Assembly: GCA_902796455.1 (NCBI GenBank)
Contig: CADBPH010000137.1
Coordinates: 1-11,078, forward strand
From: an uncultured Bacteroidia bacterium
Lineage (GTDB): Bacteria; Bacteroidota; Bacteroidia; Bacteroidales; UBA932
DNA length: 11,078 nt
Reading direction: 5' to 3'
Positions within the stretch are counted from its first letter, which is position 1; the number at the start of each line of letters is the position of its first letter. This document shows, piece after piece, positions 5,300 through 11,078 of the stretch. A program made the position numbers and the translations under genes. The notes under the pieces were generated by a model. It was given only the letters and a program-made list of their open reading frames with translations, did no database searches and was not told where the DNA came from.

Positions 5300-5330
5300 C
5301 AAAGATAAGCATGTTTCGCGAATAAACAAG
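5300..5330 (-). promoter_or_regulatory. Predicted promoter of the ABC/GntR/GIN operon
   Basis: On the minus strand the -7 box is TATCTTTG (5300-5307), an exact TAnnTTTG match. The -33-like CTTG (5327-5330) is separated by 19 bases. Expected transcription start is about 5293-5295, inside the GntR-type operator. The spacer contains a perfect 8-bp palindrome TTCGCGAA (5315-5322), possibly a second protein-binding site. Confidence 0.65.
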
Positions 5331-5331
5331 A

Positions 5332-5367
5332 CCTCCCTGAAAAAATTTTGGATTTTTTTCAGGGAGG
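5332..5367 (-). terminator. Terminator of the recF-DUF721-pdxB-DUF4301 operon
   Basis: A perfect 14-bp stem (5332-5345 with 5354-5367): eight mixed pairs CCTCCCTG/CAGGGAGG, then six A:T pairs, with an 8-base loop. It lies 21 bases after the DUF4301 stop codon. No long T-run follows on the minus strand, so termination may depend on the A/T part of the stem. It abuts the next operon's -33 box. Confidence 0.75.
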
Positions 5368-5388
5368 ATCGATTATTAAAGAAGAATA

Positions 5389-6897
5389 TTATACCTGATG
5401 CGCAGGGCGGAGCAAATCCAGCACCACCTTGACAGGATTGAACGTCTCCAGGGGAACCTCGACGAAGAGGGTGTTCCAGTCACTCATCGCCCCGTTCCAC
5501 AGCCCGGGCAATTCCAAGGCTTTGAGTTCACGTCCCTGATAGCTCTTGGAGCTGATAAAGCCCGCATCCTCGTCTACGTAAGAGAGCAAATCGAATTTTT
5601 CGCCCTTGTAGTTTCTCAGGCAGCAGACCAGGTCGACGGGGTTGAAATGAGTGGACCGCTCCAGAATAGACTGCGAACGGGCTTCACGCATGTCAATCTG
5701 CACGCTTTCAAGAATTTGCAGATTAGATGAGCCGTCTTTTCCGGCAACGACAAAAGGTCCTCCCCCGGGTTCTCCCTGGTTCCGGACCATCCCACAGACA
5801 CGCACCGGACGGTCCAGTTTAGACCGGAGCATTGCCAGCCGGGCAGCCGGATCGGTTGTTAGCGGAAGCTGGATGCACAACTCCTTGTCCAGGAATGCTT
5901 CCACCTTGTCGCACAAGCGGCGGCAGTCTTCACTGGCAGGATCCTGCATCTGGTCGAAGGCGCGGAGATAGGTGAAAATCCGGTCCCGCAATTCCAGGCA
6001 GACCCCCATCAGGACCCGTTTGTACCGGGCCGTCACCCCGAGCAAACGTTCTGCAGCGACGTTGTCGATATTCTTGATGGAGACCAGTTCTGCGTCGAGG
6101 GCATTCAGATTGTAAATCAAGGCTCCATGGCCCGCGGGACGGAAGAGCAGGGAGCCGTCTTCTTTCCGGAAAGGGCGGCCTTTCGGGTCGACGGCAACCG
6201 TATCCGTCGCCTTATCCTGATAAGTGAATGTAACAGCATACGTTACGCCATATTTCTCCTCATAGGCAGCCTTGACCTTTTCCAATGCCGCCTCGAACAG
6301 GGGCCGGTGTTCGGGAGAAATGGTGACGACCAACTGCGCCGTTCCGTCCGGATTCCGCATGTACTCCTGGGCTTCTACCAGGTGCTCGGCAAATGCCGTC
6401 CGGACCTCGTCGGGATAACGGTGGAAATCCAGAACCCCCTTGGGCTTGCTCCCATATCCCAGTCCGTCCGCTTCCAGCAAGGCGGCAGCCGCCTTGAGCC
6501 GGTACTCCCGCGTATCGGCCGGTTCCCCGAACAGGGCGGGATCGTAAAACGCAAAGGACTTGATGTTGGAAGCAAGGGTGTCCACCGCGGATCCCTTTTC
6601 GACATCACCGCCGCCCCGCAAGGTCTCCAAGCCGGAGAATATATCTTTGAACATCCGGGAAGCGGCCCCCGAAGCAGGGACAAACTTGCATTTCCCCTGC
6701 ACTTTCGCCTGCTCATAATAATGGACAGCCCGCTCGCAGGCAGCCTCGTCCAGCACTTGGATCCCCCGTTCGGGCGTAGCCGGAGAAACAATCTTCATCC
6801 ACGGGAAACCCTTCCCGAGACGGTCCACTTGCGAGAGCACCTTCTTGACCGTTGTTCCACGGTCGGTAATCTGCCTGATATCCTTTTGTGAGAACAT
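5389..6897 (-). CDS. DUF4301 family protein, probable UDP-sugar-pyrophosphorylase-like nucleotidyltransferase
   Basis: A 502-residue protein of the Bacteroidota family DUF4301. No reaction is established. Its motif order resembles the UDP-sugar pyrophosphorylases: KFVPASGAASRMFK (71-84) sits where those enzymes have the nucleotide-binding G-G-x-G-T-R loop. KPKGVLDFHRY (151-161) and VTISPEHRPLFEAAL (191-205) follow. FRPAGHGALIYNLNALD (252-268) then resembles the P-G-H-G/D-G-N-G-G-L-Y loop, and IKNIDNV (274-280) the metal-binding N-x-D-N segment. The start is ATG 6895-6897, 19 bases after the pdxB stop. A longer open frame runs back through pdxB in another frame and is not the real start. It is the last gene of the recF operon, before a hairpin terminator. 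Family assignment is confident; the nucleotidyltransferase call is inference from motifs. Confidence 0.88.
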   Translation of the reverse strand: MFSQKDIRQITDRGTTVKKVLSQVDRLGKGFPWMKIVSPATPERGIQVLDEAACERAVHYYEQAKVQGKCKFVPASGAASRMFKDIFSGLETLRGGGDVEKGSAVDTLASNIKSFAFYDPALFGEPADTREYRLKAAAALLEADGLGYGSKPKGVLDFHRYPDEVRTAFAEHLVEAQEYMRNPDGTAQLVVTISPEHRPLFEAALEKVKAAYEEKYGVTYAVTFTYQDKATDTVAVDPKGRPFRKEDGSLLFRPAGHGALIYNLNALDAELVSIKNIDNVAAERLLGVTARYKRVLMGVCLELRDRIFTYLRAFDQMQDPASEDCRRLCDKVEAFLDKELCIQLPLTTDPAARLAMLRSKLDRPVRVCGMVRNQGEPGGGPFVVAGKDGSSNLQILESVQIDMREARSQSILERSTHFNPVDLVCCLRNYKGEKFDLLSYVDEDAGFISSKSYQGRELKALELPGLWNGAMSDWNTLFVEVPLETFNPVKVVLDLLRPAHQV

Positions 6898-6916
6898 ATC
6901 CGATTCGATTAAAACA

Positions 6917-7966
6917 TTAATCCACAAATACTTCGCGCCTGTATTTATATTCGGTCCGCAGGCGTTCAAAACCACCCGGATCCAGCCGGAACATGAAATC
7001 GTCCGTAAATACCGGATAATTATACTGGAAAACAGAGGCGATCTCGCCCTGGGACTTTCCGCGCAGATCCAGCTTGACTGCTTCGTTCTGCGGAACGTCT
7101 GTCGGCGGGAAAAACTCATACAGCGGCGTGATTCCGAAATAATGGGCGACCGCGCGTACGACCGCCGAGGTGCCGTTCTGCTTTCCCTGATAAGAATAAC
7201 CGGCAATGTGCGGGGTCGCGATATCCACCATTTCCAGCAGTTCCCGGTCGATATCCGGTTCATTCCGCCAGGTATCGATAATGACGGCGCCCAACCGCGG
7301 AACGACTTTCTTGAGCGCATTCTCATCAACAACCTCCCCCCGGGAAGCGTTGATAAAAATGGTTCCCGGCCGCATTTTCTTGAAGAAAGCGGCATCCGCC
7401 ATATTCCGCGTCGTTTCATCCAACGGGACATGGAGGGTTACAATCTGGGCATGCTTCAACAAGTAATCCAGGCTGCAGAAACCATGCGATCCCTCCGCCT
7501 GTTCCCGCGGCGGATCGCAGCGGAGGATCTTGAATCCGAGATGGCGCGCCATCTGTTCGACCCGGCGACCGACATTCCCGACCCCGACGATGCCCATGAC
7601 GGCCCCGTCCAAGTTGATGCAGCGGCGGGATGCCGCCCCGTACAAAGCGGAAAACACATACTGCATGACCCCGCCGGCATTGCAGCCCGCCGCATTGCGG
7701 ACCAGGATTCCGTGTGCATCGCACCAGGGCATGTTGATATGGTCCGTCCCGATGGTGGCCGTCGCAATGATCTTGACATCAGACCCTTCCAGCAGGGCGG
7801 GGCCACAGTGGGTCCGAGTCCGGACAATCAGGGCATCCGCATTGCGGACATCCTCACGCCCGATCAAGGCCCCCTCCTTGTAAACGACAGTCGCATAAGG
7901 ATCGAAGACGCCTCTCAGAAAAGGAACTGCCTGATCGACAACAATTTTTATCTTCTTCCGCTCCAT
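6917..7966 (-). CDS. pdxB: 4-phosphoerythronate dehydrogenase PdxB
   Basis: PdxB oxidises 4-phosphoerythronate to 2-oxo-3-hydroxy-4-phosphobutanoate, the second step of the DXP-dependent route to pyridoxal 5'-phosphate, in the cytoplasm. The 349-residue protein has the D-2-hydroxyacid dehydrogenase layout. ATIGTDHIN (70-78) is in the catalytic domain, and the NAD-binding loop GIVGVGNVG (125-133) has an acidic residue after the next strand (Asp151). The catalytic trio is Arg209 (in NASRGEVVDE), Glu236 (in DTWRNEP) and His253 (in TPHIAGYSYQGK). The C-terminal region from about 285 is the PdxB dimerisation domain, which separates it from ordinary phosphoglycerate dehydrogenases. The SYQGK stretch is also typical of PdxB. 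It sits 11 bases after DUF721 and 19 bases before DUF4301 in one operon. Identification is strong. Confidence 0.95.
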   Translation of the reverse strand: MERKKIKIVVDQAVPFLRGVFDPYATVVYKEGALIGREDVRNADALIVRTRTHCGPALLEGSDVKIIATATIGTDHINMPWCDAHGILVRNAAGCNAGGVMQYVFSALYGAASRRCINLDGAVMGIVGVGNVGRRVEQMARHLGFKILRCDPPREQAEGSHGFCSLDYLLKHAQIVTLHVPLDETTRNMADAAFFKKMRPGTIFINASRGEVVDENALKKVVPRLGAVIIDTWRNEPDIDRELLEMVDIATPHIAGYSYQGKQNGTSAVVRAVAHYFGITPLYEFFPPTDVPQNEAVKLDLRGKSQGEIASVFQYNYPVFTDDFMFRLDPGGFERLRTEYKYRREVFVD

Positions 7967-7977
7967 GGATCCAGAAG

Positions 7978-8331
7978 CTATTTCAATACCAATTTCCGTA
8001 CATACCCGCCGTCCGCGGCATCAAAGAGCGGGTCCTCCTGCAAAAGGGCGTTCATGCGCCGGAGGATCTCCTCCCGCTGCAAGAAGAGCTGACTGCGGAG
8101 CACCGACGAAGAGAGCGTGCAGTACAATGTCCCGTCTTTGAAAAACTTTCCGATCGTCATGCTGCCCGCCCCGGTCACCGCATCCCAGGTATGGAAAACC
8201 CGCTGCCGGGACAATCCGGCGGAGAGTTTCATCTCCCGGATGTACCCGCGGACAAGTTCTTCCATGGGCTGCGCCTCTTTCCGGCTGATTGTTGCATACC
8301 CCGGCTGCCTGCTGTTTTCCCTCATGGTCAT
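7978..8331 (-). CDS. DUF721 (DciA-like) protein
   Basis: A 117-residue protein with the DUF721 core from about 23 to the end: the helix MEELVRGYIREMKL (23-36), a conserved tryptophan in VFHTWDAVTG (45-54), then the beta segment GTLYCTLSSSVLRSQLFLQ (67-85). The core resembles the DUF721/KH-like domain of DciA, the ancestral bacterial loader of the replicative helicase DnaB. Bacteroidota members are usually about 100 residues; the first 16 or so here are a short extension. The ATG (8329-8331) overlaps the recF TGA as ATGA, giving translational coupling and supporting this start over the ATG two codons later. Position directly after recF is the common arrangement in this phylum and supports a replication role. 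Family is confident; helicase loading by this short form is inference. Confidence 0.85.
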   Translation of the reverse strand: MTMRENSRQPGYATISRKEAQPMEELVRGYIREMKLSAGLSRQRVFHTWDAVTGAGSMTIGKFFKDGTLYCTLSSSVLRSQLFLQREEILRRMNALLQEDPLFDAADGGYVRKLVLK

Positions 8332-9425
8332 AATGCCGTAAAAACGCCGCCCCGGGCCTCGAAATAAGCCCGGTCCCGCGTGATGCTGTCGACAATCCCC
8401 TGCATCCGGACTTTATTGCTGTCCGTAATGAATATCTGGCCGAAATCATTGCCGGCGACCAGCGCGAGCAGGTGCGAAATCCGCTCCATGTCCAGTTTGT
8501 CGAACACATCGTCCAGCAGCAGGATCGGAGGGAACCCGTAATCCTGTTTCATCAGGTCATACTGGGCGAATTTGAGGGAAACCAGGAAGGTCTTCTGCTG
8601 CCCCTGGGAGCCGCAGCGCCGGATCGGATGCCCGTCCAATTCAAACAAGAGATCATCCCGCTGGATCCCGGCCGAAGTATATTTCAGGAAGAGGTCCCGC
8701 TCCCGGTTCGCCCGGAAGAGTTCGTCCAGAGGCCCTTTGTCCAGGTCCGAAGCATATGCGGCCGATACGGCCTCCCCGGAAGAGGAGAGCAGTCCGTAAT
8801 ACCGCGAGATCACCGGCCCCAGTTCCTGAATGAACCGACGGCGGGCCCGGTAGACGACATCCGCGTGCAGGGCCATCCGGGCATCCAGGACATCCAGCAA
8901 ATCCAGGTCCACCCCGAAATCCTTCAGCATGCGGTTCCGCTGCATCAACAGGCGGTTATACTGCTGGATATTGGACAGATATTCCCGGTCCAGCTGGGAG
9001 AGGACGCCATTGAGGAACCGGCGGCGCTCCTCGCCGGATTCACTGACCAGGGCGGTATCGGCGGGCGAAACCAGCACGACGGGAACGACCCCGATATGCT
9101 CGGAAATCCGGCCATACGCCTTGTCGTCCCGGCGCAGTTTCTTTTCTCCCCCGGAGGACACCTGAATGGAGATGCGGCTTTCCAGGCCGTTTTCCATGGC
9201 ATAGAGCCCGGACAGGGAGAATTGCTGCGTGCCATACCGGAAATTGTACCGGTCCGAGGCAGAGAAAGCACTTTTGGTCATGGACAGGTAATAAATGGCG
9301 TCCATGAGATTGGTCTTTCCCTCCCCGTTATTCCCCGAGACACAGTTGATGTTCGGGGAGAAAGCCAGTTCCCCCAGCGCGATATTCCGGAAGTCCTGGA
9401 CAACGATTCTTTTGAGCACAGGCAT
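8328..9425 (-). CDS. recF: DNA replication and repair protein RecF
   Basis: RecF is an SMC-like ATPase that with RecO and RecR helps load RecA at single-strand gaps. The 365-residue protein is of normal length. Walker A is SGNNGEGKTN (30-39), preceded by the classic DFRN (11-14). RRRFLNGVLSQLD (134-146) is the conserved arm-lobe segment. The signature SQGQQKT (273-279) and Walker B ILLLDDVFDKLD (301-312) form the rest of the ATP site. The start is ATG 9423-9425, before the family's N-terminal strand; a frame extending 65 codons upstream reads through AT-rich promoter DNA and is not used. There is no coiled coil, as expected. It is the first gene of the recF-DUF721-pdxB-DUF4301 operon and overlaps DUF721 by 4 bases. 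Divergent from the TPR-yebC unit. Confidence 0.95.
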   Translation of the reverse strand: MPVLKRIVVQDFRNIALGELAFSPNINCVSGNNGEGKTNLMDAIYYLSMTKSAFSASDRYNFRYGTQQFSLSGLYAMENGLESRISIQVSSGGEKKLRRDDKAYGRISEHIGVVPVVLVSPADTALVSESGEERRRFLNGVLSQLDREYLSNIQQYNRLLMQRNRMLKDFGVDLDLLDVLDARMALHADVVYRARRRFIQELGPVISRYYGLLSSSGEAVSAAYASDLDKGPLDELFRANRERDLFLKYTSAGIQRDDLLFELDGHPIRRCGSQGQQKTFLVSLKFAQYDLMKQDYGFPPILLLDDVFDKLDMERISHLLALVAGNDFGQIFITDSNKVRMQGIVDSITRDRAYFEARGGVFTAL

Positions 9426-9433
9426 AACAAACG

Positions 9434-9441
9434 CAAATATA
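9434..9441 (-). promoter_or_regulatory. Candidate -7 box for recF operon (near-leaderless)
   Basis: TATATTTG on the minus strand (9434-9441) matches TAnnTTTG, the only such match I find upstream of recF. No TTTG -33 box is found at 19-21 bases; the nearest candidate, TTCG (9464-9467), is 22 bases away inside a TTCGC-TTTT-GCGAA hairpin (9454-9467). Transcription would begin 2-4 bases before the recF ATG. Weak support. Confidence 0.35.
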
Positions 9442-9496
9442 ATAAATTTAACTTTCGCTTTTGCGAATGACTGAATAATATAAATAATAACCTGTT

Positions 9497-9529
9497 TTTG
9501 CTTTCTTCTGTATTTTTTTACTAAATTTG
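9497..9529 (+). promoter_or_regulatory. Predicted promoter of the TPR protein-yebC operon
   Basis: The -33 box TTTG (9497-9500) and -7 box TAAATTTG (9522-9529) are both exact and separated by 21 bases. This is the best Bacteroidota promoter in the window. Expected start is near 9535-9537, giving a leader of about 70 nt. Confidence 0.75.
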
Positions 9530-9535
9530 CAGTCT

Positions 9536-9574
9536 GTCCGGGAGTGAACTTCACCCGAAGTGAAAGAACCGGAC
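9536..9574 (+). promoter_or_regulatory. Nested stem-loop at predicted 5' end of the TPR-yebC mRNA
   Basis: The outer stem GTCCGG/CCGGAC (9536-9541 and 9569-9574) starts at the predicted transcription start. Inside it, TTCAC (9550-9554) pairs with GTGAA (9560-9564). A second GTGAA copy at 9544-9548 could compete in part, so two alternative folds are possible. A 33-nt A-rich stretch follows before the ATG. Function unknown. Confidence 0.4.
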
Positions 9575-9607
9575 GACAACCCTTGATACAAATAAAATTA
9601 TTGGAAT

Positions 9608-10297
9608 ATGGCAAAAGCAAAACTTACAGAACAGGAAAAACTGCAGCAGGAGAAAGTGGAAGAAAGAGTCTCCGCCGTAGAGAAATTCTTCAATGAGAAC
9701 AAGAAGATCATCTGGGGAACCCTCGGTGCCCTTGTCGTCATCGGCCTCCTCATCCTCGCCTGGCAGCGGTTCATCATGGAACCCAAGAAAGCAGAAGCCC
9801 GCGAGCAGATGTTCCCGGCCGAAGCCGCTTTCCGCGCCGGCAATTATGAGATTGCCCTGAACGGCGACGGAAACGCCCTTGGTTTCGCGGACATTGTCAA
9901 GGAATATGGCAGCAAAGCCGGCAAGGCAGTCTACATGTATGAAGGAATCTGCCAGTACATGACCGGAAACTACGAGGCCGCCCTCGCTTCCCTGAAGAAG
10001 TATAACGGCAAGGACCCGATCCTCGCCGCCCGCGCCCTCGCCTGCCAGGGAGACGCGCTTGTCGCGCTGGAGAAATACGCCGAGGCTGTCCCGTATTTTG
10101 AGAAAGCGGCAGCTCGGGCCGACGACATGTTTGCCGCCACCTATCTGCTGAAAGCCGGCGTTACCTGCGAAGAACTCGGTCAGGACGAAAAAGCACTGGG
10201 CTTCTATAAGAAGATCAAGGATCAGTATCCGCAATCCGTTGAAGGATACGATATTGACAAGTACATTACCCGCATCGAGAACAAACCTGCCAAATAA
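9608..10297 (+). CDS. Membrane-anchored tetratricopeptide-repeat protein (YfgM-like layout)
   Basis: A 229-residue protein with a charged cytoplasmic N terminus predicted as coiled coil (5-30), one transmembrane helix (about 34-52, IIWGTLGALVVIGLLILAW) and a C-terminal domain that should face the periplasm. That domain has TPR-like helix pairs at about 68-85, 106-131, 138-168 and 175-208; the clearest are NYEAALASLKKY and KYAEAVPYFEKAAA. The layout resembles YfgM, an ancillary subunit of the Sec translocon in proteobacteria, but sequence similarity is not obvious by eye. Next to recF, this type of TPR gene is common in Bacteroidota. It is transcribed divergently from recF and is followed after 11 bases by yebC. 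The start is the first ATG of the conserved frame, without Shine-Dalgarno. Class is confident; role is inference. Confidence 0.85.
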   Translation: MAKAKLTEQEKLQQEKVEERVSAVEKFFNENKKIIWGTLGALVVIGLLILAWQRFIMEPKKAEAREQMFPAEAAFRAGNYEIALNGDGNALGFADIVKEYGSKAGKAVYMYEGICQYMTGNYEAALASLKKYNGKDPILAARALACQGDALVALEKYAEAVPYFEKAAARADDMFAATYLLKAGVTCEELGQDEKALGFYKKIKDQYPQSVEGYDIDKYITRIENKPAK

Positions 10298-10308
10298 GGG
10301 ATCCGACC

Positions 10309-11067
10309 ATGGGAAGAGCGTTTGAATTCAGGAAAGAGCGGAAGCTCAAGAGATGGGGCCACATGGCCAAGGTATTCACCAAGCTGGGCAAGGAAATTAC
10401 CATCGCTGTCAAGCAGGGCGGCCCGGATGTGACCGGAAACCCGCGTCTGCGCGCGCTGATGGCAGAAGCCCGCAGCGAACAGATGCCGAAAGAGAACATC
10501 GAACGCGCCATCAAGAAGGCCACGGAGAGCAAACAAGGTGATTTCAAGGAGGTTGTATTCGAAGGATACGGCCCTTACGGCATTGCTTACCTCGTGGAGA
10601 CAGCGACGGACAACAACACCCGTACGGTGGCCAATGTCCGCAGTTATTTCACCAAATGCGGCGGTTCGCTGGGGACCAGCGGCAGCGTCAGCTTCATGTT
10701 CGACCACAAATGCGTGTTCCGCATCAAGGAAGATCCGGCCAAACCGATTGATATCGAAGAACTGGAGCTCGAACTGATTGACTTCGGAGCTGACGAGGTC
10801 TTCAAGCAGGAGGTCGAGGATGAGGACGAGAACGTGACGGTTGAAATCAACATTTACGGCGATTACACCGCCTACGGAGCCATCCAGAAATACATCGAAG
10901 AGAATGGTTATGAACTGATCTCCGGTGGTTTCGAGCGGATTCCGAATGTAGACCTGAAGGATGTCACCCCCGAGCAGCGCGCGACCCTCGACAAACTGAC
11001 CGGGCTCCTCGAAGACGACGAAGACGTCACCAACGTCTACTCGACCCTCAAACCCGCAGAAGAATAA
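10309..11067 (+). CDS. yebC: YebC/TACO1-family protein
   Basis: YebC/TACO1 proteins were long annotated as DNA-binding regulators (PmpR). More recent work describes them as ribosome-associated factors that relieve stalling, notably at polyproline stretches. The 252-residue protein is complete and collinear with the family. It has the basic N terminus MGRAFEFRKERKLKRWGHM, then KVFTKLGKEITIAVKQGG (21-38), the helical NPRLRALMAEAR segment (44-55) and MPKENIERAIKKAT (59-72). The family signature EGYGPYGIA (84-92) and ATDNNTRTVANVR (98-110) follow, then GSLGTSGSVSFMF (119-131). The C-terminal part is acidic with the usual DVTPEQ helix (217-222). The gene lies 11 bases after the TPR gene and probably shares its transcript. 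It ends 11 bases before the window edge, so the terminator or next gene is not seen. Confidence 0.95.
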   Translation: MGRAFEFRKERKLKRWGHMAKVFTKLGKEITIAVKQGGPDVTGNPRLRALMAEARSEQMPKENIERAIKKATESKQGDFKEVVFEGYGPYGIAYLVETATDNNTRTVANVRSYFTKCGGSLGTSGSVSFMFDHKCVFRIKEDPAKPIDIEELELELIDFGADEVFKQEVEDEDENVTVEINIYGDYTAYGAIQKYIEENGYELISGGFERIPNVDLKDVTPEQRATLDKLTGLLEDDEDVTNVYSTLKPAEE

Positions 11068-11078
11068 TCCGGGAGACA

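Noticed and set aside
6898..7431. N-terminal extension of the DUF4301 frame to 680 residues
   Set aside because: It runs through pdxB on the same strand in another frame and has no DUF4301 similarity; the ATG at 6895-6897 gives the normal family length.
6845..8092. 415-codon plus-strand open frame opposite pdxB and DUF721
   Set aside because: Antisense to two well-supported genes; no domain and no promoter pattern upstream.
8472..9470. 332-codon plus-strand open frame opposite recF
   Set aside because: Antisense to a full-length RecF; composition rich in Pro, Gln, Arg and no recognisable motif.

Overview
The window looks like a stretch of a Bacteroidales (Bacteroidota) chromosome. Predicted promoters match the Bacteroidota pattern (-7 box TAnnTTTG with a TTTG-like -33 box about 19-21 bases upstream). 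Nearly all starts lack a Shine-Dalgarno sequence. The gene families are typical of the phylum: a DUF4301 protein next to pdxB, DUF721 next to recF, a GIN-domain lipoprotein and a Bacteroidota-type ABC permease. GC content is moderately high by eye. I cannot name a genus. No tRNA, rRNA, insertion sequence, CRISPR array or phage gene is visible. This is core chromosome with some accessory, envelope-related genes.

Layout. (1) 1-261, minus: N-terminal part of ffh (signal recognition particle GTPase), cut by the window edge. (2) 262-431: divergent promoter region in which the ffh and deoxyhypusine-synthase-like promoters interleave. (3) 432-1928, plus: a two-gene unit, a deoxyhypusine synthase-family enzyme and a short AraC-type regulator without a sensor domain. 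(4) 1937-2392, minus: a small lipoprotein with its own promoter, convergent with (3). (5) 2478-5330, minus: an operon of ABC ATPase, six-TM permease, YtrA-type GntR repressor and GIN-domain lipoprotein. It has a clear promoter, a GTGTA-N12-TACAC operator over the expected transcription start, and a strong terminator. (6) 5332-9425, minus: recF, DUF721 (DciA-like), pdxB and DUF4301, tightly packed, ending in a long hairpin terminator. (7) 9426-9607: divergent promoter region. (8) 9608-11067, plus: a membrane-anchored TPR protein and a YebC/TACO1-family translation factor.

How they work together. The recF operon mixes replication/repair (RecF, DUF721) with pyridoxal-phosphate synthesis (PdxB) and a probable sugar-nucleotide-type nucleotidyltransferase (DUF4301). 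The ABC/GntR/GIN operon looks like a self-repressed envelope-stress or antibiotic-response module. The most useful leads are its YtrA-like operator, the resemblance of DUF4301 to UDP-sugar pyrophosphorylases, the bacterial deoxyhypusine-synthase-like enzyme paired with a stripped-down AraC protein, and stem-loops at the predicted 5' ends of three transcripts. I see no wholly new multi-gene system; the window is mostly ordinary chromosome with several under-characterised families.
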